DNA of 64,000 nucleotides. It comes from Glossina fuscipes (lineage: Eukaryota > Arthropoda > Insecta > Diptera > Glossinidae). Positions 1 through 12,800 of the stretch are shown one piece after another (within the stretch, counting starts at the first letter, position 1; each line of letters starts with the position of its first letter). The position numbers and the translations under genes were made by a program. The notes beneath the pieces are model-generated. The model was not told the DNA's origin, searched no databases, and was given only the letters and a program-made list of their open reading frames with translations. The stretch is taken from NCBI RefSeq assembly GCF_014805625.2, contig NW_023998464.1, positions 5,185,316 through 5,249,315 of the forward strand. The letters run 5' to 3'.

Positions 1-303
1 CTCTAGTTGTTCGAGCAATCTCCAACCACATCTTGGATCAGCGAGGTTACACTCTTTGAAGAAAGATTAATTAACTTGTACAATATTCAAGAACAGTATT
101 CATTTGCAATGGTCCCTTATTCAAAATAGACTTTGTTTGCAAGTGTTGGAACTTTTGCGACTGCATTTTTACTGGATGATAAATTTAGTTTTGAAAATAC
201 TGGCACTGTAAAAATACTAGTAAAATACTTAAAATGTGTAACAGTTCACGGATATGGCTTTTATAATCTTTGCAGAAAAGGAAATTTTTTTGAAAAAGTC
301 TAA

Positions 304-492
304 GATGTTTGTGGGAAGTGTCCTGCCCAAAAGCAACATCTTGGATTCATCTCTCAGGTTTGGAGAAAGTTCACCCTCCATTTACGTCATGACTGCCGCT
401 ATGAAGAGTACATGAAGTTTAAGCTTTTACCTATGGATGAAGAACTTTTTGAAAGTATTATGGAAAATATTGTAATTGTTTTTGTGGAAACG
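304..492 (+). other. Unassigned open stretch, 63 codons, no ATG start
   Basis: Between TAA 301 and TAA 493 one frame stays open and is protein-like in composition (WRKFTLHLRHDCRYEEYMKF followed by PMDEELFESIMENI). The end is faintly like the region upstream of the catalytic domain in PIF/Harbinger transposases (RMD...FE.LL..I), but this is too weak to name it. It may be a fragment of a decayed element. Confidence 0.25.
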
Positions 493-1989
493 TAAGCCTG
501 ACGTCGTCTTCCTTTAACTTTCGAAAATTATACACTTCTGCTCGTTTTTATTAACCTTTGTCAAGCTCTCAGATTTAACTGCGTTCACTTGCCATGTTTT
601 TCCATGTTTTTACATATAAAATAGTTATTTATTTTATGTAATTGTGCATTTGAAGGATGTACTCATCTCGAAATCCATATATGTTAAAAAGTACTGTTCT
701 TTTTTTTAATTTTTGGCTTTACATTCATTCAATCGGTTATACATATGAACAATTTTACATAAACAATGGCTTAAATAAAAATCAACAATAAATATGAGTG
801 CATAATGCACAATTAATAAATAATTAACATATTATTACATAATTGACTTTTATTTTCTTTGTTATGAGTGGTAATTAATTTATTTGGATTCGTGTCGCTG
901 AACTGTAAATTTAACTTTTAGTTGTTGTAATAGTTTTAATTGATTAAAATAATTATATATGAATCATAAAATCATCGAATCATTGTTACGAACTATCCGA
1001 TTTTATTCAATTCAGCGATATTCCACATTTACTCTCTCCTAACATCTCAACATTGTTGTACACAATGTATGTATAACTGAATTTATTTTTGCCGCATTAA
1101 AGAAATTTCTCCTTCAAATGAAATATTGATTGAACAGTAACGGTCTCGACCTTCCTGCCGATGGGTTGTGATTTATGACAAAAGGAAAATTTTTACCGTT
1201 GCTATATTTATAAATTTATGAGGTCCTTTCCTTATCGGGGGACAATAGCGCAAGAAACAGAAAAAATATATAATAAACTATGGTATAATAATAGTCTATA
1301 TACATGAATGAAGTTCGCTTTAACTTAATTCAGTTGATAAATTTAAAAGTAACCTGCAATTAACCACTTAGCTGCTTATGTCGAGTATACATAGTCATGA
1401 TGCCTTCAATGGTCCTTTTCAAGTTTTCTCATAAAGTTGTATGCGTATGAATGTGAATTTGTCATAATAATGCATTTTACAATGTGCGTATGTCATTTTG
1501 TCAAATTATTTCCTTACAAACTACAAACACATGCTTTGTGTACCACAACACAGTCAATTGGTTAAGAAAAATACATTCATTACGAATGTATTTTCCCTGC
1601 AAGCATTTTGAGTCCATAGATGTTTGATTGAAGCGACTAAATAAATAAAGAGGCATTTTTTTCTTTAGTTGAAGCAGAGAAGACTTTCGGGTTTATCCGA
1701 GTAATAAGTGATACTTTCCCATTATATTTCTTGTTTTATATAATATCAACGGGAAATAGACTTTTGCTCTTGATCTAGTAAACTGCCAGGGGACAAAACC
1801 ATTGGCGCTCATGGTAAGAAGAATGACAATGAGAATACCGCTTGTTAAAATCTACAAGGCCGTTCAGCTTATTTGACGTCGGCTTCAATTTTTGCCGGTC
1901 TTCCATCTTCGCGTTCCCGTGCAGTCACTCGCTCACCAGCTGATGGGAAAGTTGTAGTTTTACCTGCGGAAACCCTAACCTCAGCTAGG
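493..1989. other. Non-coding AT-rich DNA
   Basis: No gene, repeat family or RNA recognised. Stop codons are dense in all frames. The last 200 bases (1790-1989) are GC-richer and may already belong to the LINE that begins to be readable near 1990. Confidence 0.6.
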
Positions 1990-3490
1990 AGGTGCTGATT
2001 TCATTTGCTACTACAGATTCCAATTCAGTGGAGGTGGGGAACCTCGAGCGGCATCAGGTCCGGACTCAGTATCAACGTTTGACAAATCCAGCCGGTATTG
2101 ATGAGGTAGGACATTCTACGTCTTCAGCGGCATCTACATACACATTCATATCGAAATCTGCACCAAAATTAGTACAGACGACCTCGAGATGTAATTTAGA
2201 ATACTCCTTGCCCGAGAATCGACATCGTTCTCTTAGGGCAAACGTTAGTAACGCGATTTTAACTGCAGTACCTTCCAGGAAAACCATGTTCACTTCTAGG
2301 CTTACGCCACATACGTCAACCGAGAGTGTAAAAAGTTATCTTCTGTCAACAGTCCCGTCTATGAACATACATCATGCAAGTGTATGTAAAATGGCAGCAA
2401 CCCATTCTCGAGCGACTTGTTCATTTAAAATTCTTGTGTCATGTTAAAACTCTTCTGAATAGAGCATTTTAGCCCCTTGAGGTTTAAGTCTTTAGCGAAA
2501 GAATTTATTGCGGGGTTTAGCCCATTTCCACCTTGGTTCAATAAGGTACCAATGCTCTTGAAAAACGAAAAGAATAGAGCACATAACAAATACATAAGAA
2601 GTGGCTTGTCGTACGACCATTCCCTATATGCGATGGTGCGACATAGATTCAATCATCTTAATCTTTAATCACTTTTGTTATATAAGTTAAGGGTGAAATG
2701 CTCACGTTCGTCGAAGACAAAATAGTTGCACAAATTTGTAAACTTAACGGCGAGTCTCTGTAATTCCTGTGCTGGTAGCATATAAAAGTCGGGAGTCCGA
2801 TGGTGAAAAGATTTCTTAACTTCTCGCAGGATTCTTCCAATGAAACTGTTACGTTTATTGCAATGATCCTGTGAGACTTTATCCGTATGAATTAGGGGAT
2901 ATGATTTTTATTTCAATAATGGTTATTGCCAATGAAGATGTTCGTCAGGGTGTAAAATCATTGAAGTTGAATTGTTTTCCAGGCCCGGACGGAATTCTAT
3001 CTTGCATACTCAAAGCATGTGTTGACGAACTCTGTGACAATAGTGAGGATCTTCAACTTCTCTCTAGAAACGGGAGAGTTTGCGAAATGAAGCCTGCTAC
3101 CAGAATTGTTTAAGCAAATTGCGACTCCACGTATGACTTATGGCGGTATATGCCATGAAATCGTAAATCTCTCTGTTTCAACACGCATATCAGTCAGTAA
3201 GGTCTACTATTACAAACTCATGGGGTTCACTATTTATATTGGAAAGGCTTCTTCTAGAGGCGTACAAATGGTCTTCAGTAAGGCTTTAACCATAGGTTGC
3301 TGGTTTTTAAACTGCAATTAATAGGTTTCCCTTTATGTTCAGTGAAGTGGATCAGCTGATACCTCCTTAATAGATACTGTAGAGTGCTCTTCAACGTGAG
3401 ATAACGTAACATTAGGAGTTCCTCCGGGAAGACACCTTGAACCAATTTTTTCAGCGTTTTATATAAATGATCAACCGTATATGATCAAAT
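1990..3490 (+). mobile_element. Decayed jockey/CR1-type LINE, ORF1 plus reverse transcriptase, no endonuclease
   Basis: Several frames show parts of a non-LTR retrotransposon in the expected order. At about 2280-2447 the translation RLTPHTSTESVKSYLL and SFKILV match the C-terminal module of LINE ORF1, and its tail (LLNRAF then P) continues in another frame to about 2505. At 2520-2668 PPWFNKVPMLLKNEKNRAHN is the linker that precedes reverse transcriptase. At 2940-3060 VKSLKLNCFPGPDGILS is the finger motif. At 3406-3477 GVPPGRHLEP followed by INDQP is the motif B region. Stops and frameshifts occur throughout. The endonuclease domain, which normally lies between ORF1 and the linker, is absent, so the element is internally deleted. 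The YADD box is also missing from this strand. It is not functional. Clade assignment beyond jockey/CR1-like is uncertain. Confidence 0.8.
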
Positions 3491-3959
3491 CATCCGAAAT
3501 GCCTGAACATTGAATTTGGAAAAATGCAAGGATATTTTTCAAGCCGGACTGAATACAATACATTGTAAAGTCGCATAAGATTTAGGACTACTAGTAAGCG
3601 TTGATTGAGCGAAGTCTTAAAACCCGAGCCAGAGCGATGCCCAAGTGTTTTCCAATCACATTTTAAAGAGAAATGAATTTGCAGTTAGTGTTGTAAGATT
3701 TAATTACTTTTAGCTAAGCCTTGTCGTTATGGTGTTGAATTATTTTCGTTTTATGTAATTGTTAAGAAACAGCCTAATTCAGCGGGCAAAGACACACTGC
3801 TAATCGGCAAGGTATATTTCGCTTGCCAAATGGGATCTTGTTTATGCGATCTCTAAAGTGTATTTTCAGCTTCACAATGGAAACATCGGATGGATTCTGT
3901 AAGTATCATACGTTCGCAGAAAAAGATTGCGATTTGAAAGGATAATCGAATCGATAGAT

Positions 3960-4330
3960 TCACAATATAAAGTTGAAACGTAAAGAAGACATCAAAATAC
4001 TTTCTATTCTGTCCTCCATCTGCTCAGGTGAAACGTGAATGCAGAAACTGTTAATGTTAACATTATGCTTAGGGATTAGTAAAAATTTATCCATTTTTAA
4101 AAAATGGTAATTATTATATCTTACACAATTTGCAACAGCCGCTATGTTAAGTTCGTCTGCGTACAACGTCCAGAATGGCTGGATGTAAAGCATCCTTTTT
4201 TGAGATATATGTGCCCTTCTGACCGTATATCATTCACACAAGTCGCAACTTCTAAGATATTTGGACAAAAATTGACGCACAGCAAGGTTTTCATCCAAAT
4301 ACAAGCGCTCTTGAAAATTGATTGCATTAA
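3960..4330 (-). mobile_element. LINE reverse transcriptase fragment (palm, YADE), opposite strand
   Basis: On the minus strand one frame gives VNDI (about 4237-4226). Some 22 residues later another frame gives LYADELNIAAVANC (from about 4163), then KMDKFL and a basic C-terminal stretch. Order and spacing match the motif-B end and the F/YADD catalytic box of LINE reverse transcriptases, with the second Asp of YADD changed to Glu. The piece is frameshifted and short. It points the opposite way from the LINE relic at 1990-3490 and could be a separate insertion or an inverted part of the same element. Confidence 0.65.
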
Positions 4331-6799
4331 ACCATTTGAAGAACAACTTGCCAGATAAAGTTCAGCTTTGAATTAATTTTCAATTTATGATCTACGTTTA
4401 CAGGAAAACAAGGTGACAAGCAGTACTCCTTCGATGTAGCTAATTTGAACGAGTTGGGACCAGTTTATGACGCACATATCCACATATGCGCCCTCAAAAA
4501 AAAAAAAGAAAAGAAGGCTTTACATGGCCTAATTTTGACCATACTGGTTCATGTGTTGGGCACCACGCCATACGACACGGAGGAAAAGTAAGACTTTCAA
4601 TGACACCAAAATAAAATTTTTAATATATAAAGACAAGGATTGTTGCGGAACAATATTAGACAAGGTCGCGTAGGATATTTCAGAAGCGGCCTTGACCAAC
4701 CATAATATTACAAGTTGTCCTCTTTTGCATGAGAAATCTATTCACAAACAAATTTCATTTTTAATGAATTATTTAGAGTGCTCCAGTTTTACATACTGAT
4801 GGGTGAAAAACTGCATAACATTTACGCTTTGAGGTCGAGAGAAATTAAAGTTCTTTTCAAATTTTTTATATACCTTTCGCTGTGCTTAATAATTAAAATC
4901 TAATTAATAGCTAATGTTCACAAGGATGTCAAGTTAAAAAAGTTTAGCATTAAGTAATGATTATAAAGTCGAGTAGTTGAGAGACTGCAATATGTACCTA
5001 TCTCTCTTAGCTGCGGTTAAGGTTAATATTTCAGGTTCAGCAAATCGTCAGACATGAAAAATAAAATAAAACAAAAATCGTGAAAAATGCCTTAAAAGAG
5101 GCAAAATTTTAACCGCACACAGAGAAAATGGGATAAGTTCATAAGTAGAAACGACAGTATATTAAAACCACAAAACGAAGAGTCACAAACAACTGGTAAA
5201 ACTTTGTAACAATACCGGACGGACAAGTAGAATAAAGTAGACAAGAGCTTCCACGTCATGCTTGCTCTCAAATTTTCCTTAAAAATATACCGCAGTTTAC
5301 AGACACATTGCCTAACAAAGCATTATAATTTAATCAATTGTCTGGAATTCGGCTCACATTACAGTCTTTCGCAAAATCTTAACAAATACGAAAGAATGAA
5401 TAAATATAAACAGAAAAATCCGTAATCTTCCTTTCGACGATGACCAAGAAGCCACCAAATGATGCCGTATTTTGCCATAAACGCGTTGTTTATACATGTA
5501 TATGTAAATATTTTTCGGTTGCCAGGATAGTCGCCATAATATTTTGCGCAAAAGTGGAGAAGGGAACGGGCAAAAACCAAAACGAGAATGTCAGATGTAA
5601 GGCCCTGACAAAAAGGGAAAGAGGTTCACGTACAAAATCTGTCAAAAAAAGGAAAAAAAAGGAAAACAAACAACGAAAATATGCACATCTCGACTACCAG
5701 AACAACAAAAATGGGATGGAGAAACAGAAAAAAAAGGAAAGCAAAAAACAACAGGAAAATTGAAACCCATACAGAATTGCCATAATGGCGTAACTCATAA
5801 ATTATTTTGCCAGCACGTTACACTACATATTTTGTCGTTAAGTTTTACGTACAATCATACAAAGGCAAATAAACAGGAAATGTTTTTTTTTCAAAGTTAG
5901 TGTTGGTATGCAGCAGTAGAAGTAGTTGTCGCAACTACTGTGGCTGCTGTTGTTGCTTCTGTTCAAGCAAAAGACCGTCAACATTTCTCTGAATCACTAT
6001 TAGCAAAAACCATAGCTTCAGGCTACAGACAAGTAGTAGACATTACCTATACATGCCCAGTATTAAATGAAAATTGAAAGAAAAAATTAAAAGCCTACTT
6101 AATGAATATTGCAGCAGCGATTAAGATGATAAAAATTGTAAATGTTTCTCTTTTCTTTGGTTACTTGGCCCTTTCAATAATTTTATAGCAAAATCTCTAT
6201 GAATGTGTACAAAATTATTTCGAAATTTATAAAAAAATTGATCGGAAAATTTTTTAACAAAATTTTGTCGAAAGTTTCTCTTATAAGCAAACAGGGAAGA
6301 AAGTGTCATTTAGCTTTGGGCGAAATTTTCTAAACGCAACATTAACTCGTTTTGAAATAGGTAAGTTAGGTTGCAGTCGCAACTCGTATTGCTGTAGGGC
6401 GTGACAAGGCTGTAAGGATGCCATTGTGATTCAAGGATGATTTGCGTCACATGCAGACATTTTAATGGCTCTAGTCTCGTTGCAAGAGTAATCTTCCTAT
6501 TCTATCAAAAAATTGCTTCGAGAAATGTAATTCTTTTTGCCATTAACGCGCTCAAAATCGAATAAGGTTTTTTTCAGTACAATACCCACAAGAATATTTG
6601 ACACAACACGTTTATTTACGATAGTTGACTATGGGACAAAATGAAAACCATATAGTAGCGAAAAGAGTGTTAATACGTGACATTTTAAATATTGTTCTCT
6701 AATTCTGCAATTCAGGTGCAACCACATAGATAAAAAATCATCATCGTCATCATCATCTTTCTGACGAAGGAATGACGTGTTTAAAGAAAATACTGTCTG
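4331..6799. other. Non-coding DNA with simple-sequence stretches
   Basis: Holds an A-rich run near 4496-4518, an A-rich Lys-coding stretch (5640-5760) and CTG/GTT-type units near 5930-5970. No protein family recognised in any frame. Confidence 0.6.
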
Positions 6800-7340
6800 T
6801 AGGTAGCTACATAGAATGCGAATATGCCAAGAGGAAGCGTTGGATTTCGGGAGCTTATAAATGATGACGAAGAATGGGTTAGAAGACATCTTAGAAGCTT
6901 GGATTACTTTCTTACGAAAATTCTTAGTGCTCATAGCTGCTTCGGTCACGATGCTGATCGCGATTGTCAATACTCGCGGCACAAAGGAAACGACGAAACA
7001 CGTTCTCCTGGAATGCTCACGATTCAATCATGAGGAAAGGACAGTTGAAAATCTTGTTGAACAAATTGCCTTAAAAAGTTTCTGGCTTCGGCATGACCGC
7101 TGTGTGTTTGTGTTGTGTTTACTGTGTAAATGTGGCCTAAGCGGCCGAAAAGATCGCGGGTTGAATATATCGCAGTAGAGCGGGGACAACGACCCTAGAA
7201 TCGACTGATTCAGATGGTTTCCCCGACCCAATGCTAATGCATAATAGGCCGGGGAGAACTACCACCGGATGTGGAAGGGGATTTTAGCGGTTGCAAATCC
7301 CAAACTGACTTCTGCTTTAAATGCCTTCGCGCCATTCAAA
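6800..7340 (+). mobile_element. R1-like LINE, C-terminal ORF2 and 3' region relic
   Basis: Two overlapping frames carry the signature after the reverse transcriptase of R1-clade LINEs. FLTKILSAHSCFGH (about 6903-6950) corresponds to the conserved 'YLTQLLTGHGCF' segment. ETTKHVLLECSRF (about 6987-7026) corresponds to the zinc-knuckle-like 'ET.EHVLF.CPRF' segment. These lie in different frames, so a frameshift separates them. A comparatively GC-rich 3' stretch (7170-7320) follows and resembles a LINE tail region. Only the extreme 3' part is present, as expected from 5' truncation. Not functional. Confidence 0.75.
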
Positions 7341-9402
7341 CAAAAAACTAATAACTAAATAAACATAAGACAAATAAACATCAAGTTTAACAGAAAGAGA
7401 AAGTTTAGTGCATTCAGAAAGGATGGTGATCGATAACACTTTTCAGATAAATTTCTATGATGAAAACCGACTTCACGCATGCTACAGCCGTTATTCCTTT
7501 AATGACCTACACAATTGCTTTGCAACTAATGGAATGGAAGCATTTTATAATCCACTTCACCCAGTTAAACCCACTAAAACCCATTACAATAATCGTTTTG
7601 TCGACGTTAGTAGTTACAAAAGTAGCAACAGCACTCCTCATACAGCCGAAAGCAAAAAAAGGGTTTCATTGTTCACAAAACTGCGATATTAAAGCTAAAA
7701 TAATAATTCCGACAAAAGTGAAGAGAAAGAACCTTTAGCCTCACTCTCACAAAAAAATTTGCTGCCCTCGAATTAGTTACTTATAGAAAAAAGTCACCGA
7801 AAGTCATTGTACCTAGGTCACACTTCCTCTAATAACTATAGCAGTGTTGCCACGCATTCAAGCTCATTGCATCAAGCATTTTGTACTTCTACCATTGTCT
7901 CTGCTGCACTTGTCGTCACCCGACACGATTATACTTCTCATGTTTGGGGTTTCTTTGGCATGAAGCATCGCTCATTCATAATTCTTAAAAAAGAAACAAA
8001 GTTTGGTTTGTACATAATATGAACGACTTCCGCATTGCAAATCATGAGCAAAGATTTGAAGTATTACTTACCATTCTAGCCAAAATTTCACCCAACCGAT
8101 TTAGCTAACTTTTGAATTTAACTGTAATGGAAATACATTTTTTGAGGCCTAATTAGTTTTTTTCTTGTGATAAGATTTTTATATTTTTCATGGAACTTTC
8201 TTTTCAGCTCTCAACTGACTTAAATGCTGTTTTCCATGAAATGGTATTTTTAGCTTTGCCAGCACAGAAAAAAGCGTATGAAACCATATTCAGTCAGTAT
8301 GAAGCGACTTCCGACCTGGTGGGTAGCCCTTTTGCACCAGCTCTTTCTTTCTGTGGAAGTTGTTATCGTTCGCAGTCTCTAAAAGTCAGCAAAAAAAGAG
8401 ACAAGCCAACTTCTTAAGCTGCTACGCTACATATCATTCATAAATGAGCGCTTTTTACATACAACGTTTACCTCTGTCTCGCCAGTAACTTCTGCAATAT
8501 TGTTTGACACATAAATCATGAATGACATCATTTGTCACACAGTATCTTAGAAGGTAGAATGTAAAACTTGACATATACATTTTTGAATCGTCTGCGTACG
8601 AGCACAACCTACAGCAGAAATTGATCGTAAGCTCTGTGTAAATATTTCAAAAAGACTTATTTAAATGATCACCAATGTCCATTTTACCAAATAAGACCTC
8701 AATGTTTTATTAAGAGAGAAGTTTTCCACCTTTTATCTACCTGTTGCAACGGTGGGTATAAAAGATTCGTTCCAAAGTGTATTTAATTTTCTTATCACAA
8801 TTATTTTTCTTACTCGTTTGTTAGTGCAGCTCGTACGATATCTTATTTAAAATAAGTGCAGCTTCTTAAAAGTTCGGATTGAATTTCCCTCTAAATGTGA
8901 TTTTAACTTCTTCAAGCCCAGCTGTTTCCCTTAAAAACAATATTTGCTTTAATGGATTCACTTAGGGTAAAACTACAAAAGATTTTTTCCTTTGGTTTAA
9001 AAAGAGTCATAATATTGACCTACAATTTTATAAGTAAAGAAAGACCAGTTTCTCTTCTCTGCCTATAGTTAAAGTTATATCTGATATTCCTTTAATTCGC
9101 CAACAACAATGGTTAAGCATTGTTTTGATTTCAAGTCTTTTGAGTTCACTTGTTTTTTCCCATTTATATTGTATAGAAAACTAAAACAATTTTATTAAAA
9201 TATATGCATGTATATCGTAAAAGTTTCTGCTCTTACTCTTGATTCACATACGTACGTTGGATGAAAAGTTTCCGACCTGAATATGAAGACGGCAGCGTTT
9301 ATTCATTTGGAATATGTTTGTTAATGCACAGGTATGTACTTACCAACGCGTGATTGCTATTTCACAATTGTTTGGAAGACCCAATGTGGGTGTTTTTTTA
9401 AA
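7341..9402. other. Non-coding AT-rich DNA
   Basis: Nothing recognised apart from CAACGGTGGGTATAAAAG at 8749, which resembles the left start of the dispersed fly repeat listed elsewhere. Short reading frames at 7408-7738 and 8190-8417 match no family I know. Confidence 0.55.
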
Positions 9403-9850
9403 ATGCGAAAAATTGAGTGTCGGACTATCGTTAAGTATTTGTTTTTGAAAGGTAATGCCTGTGAGAAAATTAAATACAAGTTGAACTGAGATCCTGCTCC
9501 ATGGTGCACTGTGGTCATATCAGCTTGGGTAGCGATGAACATTTGCGACGATCAGAAAAAGTAAACAAATGAAACTGACCGAATTCGATAGAGCAATCCA
9601 ATCAATGTATTGATATAGAAAAGTTGCCTACACGTTTCTAATAATGGAGCAACAGCAACGGGTCGGAAGTTGGTAAATACAGTGGCCCCTACATGCCTAT
9701 ATGCTTCAGGTTTAACCCCTAGGGGCAAGTTTCGAAGAAGAATGATTTGCATTGAAGGAGACGACCAAAACCTGTTATGGGGATCTTGAGAAATCTCCTT
9801 ATAAACAAGGTATCGAAACGTTAGAGGAGAGTTTGACTGATGGCATCATT
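9403..9850 (+). mobile_element. Mariner-family transposase, N-terminal half, degenerate
   Basis: From ATG 9403 the translation begins MRKIECRTIVKYLFLKGN and continues EKIKYKLN, stop, DPAPWCTVVISAW. This follows the first helix-turn-helix of mariner transposases (typically R.VIKYL.LKG...KEI...L followed by SAPS.STVK.W). Further on, after frameshifts, LTPRGKFRRRM at about 9712-9745 corresponds to the conserved LTP..K..R segment, and a WHH-containing stretch lies near 9840 where the first catalytic Asp region (DETW.HH) is expected. Multiple stops make it a pseudogene. Terminal repeats were not identified. Confidence 0.7.
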
Positions 9851-12800
9851 CTTGAAGAAGAGTAAGTGCGTGAATAAAGTCAAACTCGTGGTTTTTTCAT
9901 ACTTAAGTCAGAAATTTTTCAAACAACCCTTGCATGCTTGATTAGGTTTTATTGAAAATGAAAGTAAAAGCAGAAAAATAATAAAAGTAGAAATAGCATA
10001 AAATTTATAATAAAAGGTAAAGAGTTTTTGCACATTGATTTTCCATTTTCATATCCAGCAGCAATAAAACAGCGTTGGCGGGCATCGAGAAGAAGGTGTG
10101 CACAAAATGTTAAATATTGGGTTATTGTCGATTTGGTTTTCTAACAGTTCCTTCAGAGAACCTGTCGAAATCCCCTTTAAATCTAAAGGTCTTTGTAGAG
10201 TAGAAACAACATTCCGCATTATGATATATGTCATATCTTTGCAGTTTATGGTAACTTTTTAAAGCGACTTGGTAGACAGATACCCTGTGTCTAGCTTCAT
10301 TTGCATAATGCAAATATTACGCTTAGCGGCATTAATAATATGTAAAGAACGATTATTATTTATTTAGGTCAATCCAAAATACAATGAAGCTTTCATCAAA
10401 ATAAATAAATTTTCTGTGCCTTCCAATTTCAGAAGCATACTAAATTTCCGCAATATTTGCACCGCTCGGCAGATCTTATCAATTCAAATTACAAAGTTAA
10501 TTAAGGTACGTATGATATGATGATGAAAACTAACACTTTTTTAATCGCTTTTATTGCTATCTCTAATCAATTTAATTAAATCCAAAAGCAATTAAAAGTT
10601 CTTCGATATTGCCAGGGCCGACGAGGATTGCTTAATTTAGGCTTTAACGCCCCCGCACATTATTAGTAATATTTTTATTATTATAAAAACTGTTTTATGC
10701 TAACTATTCTGCGTGCAAACAAATCCGTCGCTTTCCGAAGAGACTGCGTTACTTTGCCTATGAACATTTGGCAAAAGTAAGATAGCTATGACTTTCCTAT
10801 ATAAGAGCGCTATCGTCAAGGCTTACGAGCCTCCTAAAGTATGAACACCTTAGCTGTTTGAAACGTCGTGCGTATTCCTGCTGGACCCGAAAGCAAGTGT
10901 TGTTGAATCGCGACGGATGATGAAACGTGAACGTGACCCAATCTCCAAAGTGCCAAAAAGCTTTAATCAGATCAAGTGAACATTTAATAGCAAAGACGAA
11001 TATCCACAGTGTTCTCATCTGGTAGCTTGATTGATATACAGTGTGCGCGGTATATAATGATGTTGTTGATGCTAGTTTTCTTAGCAATGTGTCTATTTTT
11101 ATGACGTTAATTATGCGATGGATAGGGTCCGACGTCCTTCGGCATTTTTTCAAAAAATTGCTAAATGGTTTTTATGTCATATGCTTATACGCAACGATAT
11201 GTTGTATATATGTTTTGATTACAAGTTTTTAGATCCCTATGTTATGACATCGTCATCTATTTACATAGTTATCGTTATAATGCATTGTCATGTATTTTTC
11301 TTAAAATTGATGAGTTAAAAAAGCAAATGCGTTGGGAAACATAATACATTTAAAAAAAGTGCGTTTTCGTGTTACAGTTTGATACATAGACTGCCCGAAA
11401 TTTTTCATTTTATTTTATGCTTTATATCGCTAAAGTTTTTCGCGTTGTAAAGGGTTGTAATGTGGGCTAGTCACCCAGGGTGCTTAAAACCTCCGTCTAT
11501 CAAATTACTTCTTCGTTACTTGACGATTTTGAAGATGAAAAATTTAATCCAACTAAACCAAATTTATTGTTCATAATTACGAATAACGCTGTACAAGACT
11601 CGTGGCAAGTTGTTGTCATATGAATGATAGAAATCATGCAAGGAAGTTTCTCATAGCTCCATGAGCGATGGAATTCTCAAAAAACTCGAGCATTTGACGC
11701 TTGAAAATAGTTAGCCATCGAGTGTTATTTTTTAAAGTGTTAAATTTTTAAAACATTTTTCTTTAGACAAGTTTTGCACGTTTTTTGGAATACTTCTATT
11801 TGAAAAAAAGAAGCTTTGAAGGTGTTATCGGAGGTCTATTGGAGGATAATCTAAAAAGTATGTAACAAAATCTCCTAAAACCTTTGATAACATATTAAGT
11901 GGCATTGGGACGTTTGAAATGAGTTGCTTTAGGAAATGAAATTACCACTGCAAGGAAGATATTTTAAAGTGGTTGGAAGTATGTAAAAAAAAAAACGATG
12001 GTGTTGAAAGTCCTATTTCAGTAAGTCTACAAAACGTGTTTAAAGAATTAGGACAATCGCCGCAAGCAATCATATATCTTGACAAAGACAACTGAAATGT
12101 TAATGAATGTGTTTTTTTTTATTTAACAATATACGTTGTGTAGTAGTAGAGTGTGCGAGCAATGCTGTCTTAGAATGCAGGCAAAGTTTTCTTTGAAAAC
12201 ACGGTTTGTTTTTTAATCGATCTTGCTTTCGTTTCATTTCTTAAGCAAATCTGTTAACCAATGAAAATAAATGAGAGAATTTCCAACTAATTTTTGTCTA
12301 AAAGCAGATAGATACCTTTTTTACACTCTGAGGATTAGGACATATACATTCATTCTGTCATAATGTTTCCAACACGCAAATAGAAGCTCAACAAACTCGA
12401 TAGAGTGTAAATAGCGTGAAATTCTAAATTGATGCAGTGATGTCTGTCAATCTTTTTGGTGTTGACAGCCTCCTTATCGCAAACATTAAGACATCGACTT
12501 CTAAGAAAGATTGAAAGAAGGCAAGTTGGTCCTGAGTAAGGCGCGAATTGATTAAAGCACTCTCCTACAGTAGAGCGTAAACTTTACGGAACTCCGCGTC
12601 CTACGCAAAAATTATTCAAAAATGATGAAAATTGAGTGTCTGAACATTTCTGAATTTTCTTTATGGAGGACATTGCTCTTTACGTTTAAGATTTGTAAAA
12701 ATCGATCACGCTTACACCCAGTGCTATATAAAGTTTTCCAGTTATTACTCATACGACAAGCAAGACAGAATTTTGAAAATTATTCTGCCATTTTTCATAT

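Noticed and set aside
5440..5763. 107-codon Lys-rich plus-strand frame
   Set aside because: The second half is an A-rich simple sequence read as Lys/Gln/Asn; the first half overlaps two minus-strand frames of similar length. No domain seen.
9552..9752. Minus-strand frame with NFRPVAVAPLLE resembling a LINE RT motif
   Set aside because: The same interval on the plus strand continues a mariner transposase relic with several ordered motifs, which explains it better.
10797..11153. 118-codon minus-strand frame with faint LINE RT flavour (LDLIKAFWHFGDWVTF)
   Set aside because: No YADD, no motif B and no ordered set of motifs; similarity too loose to report as an element.
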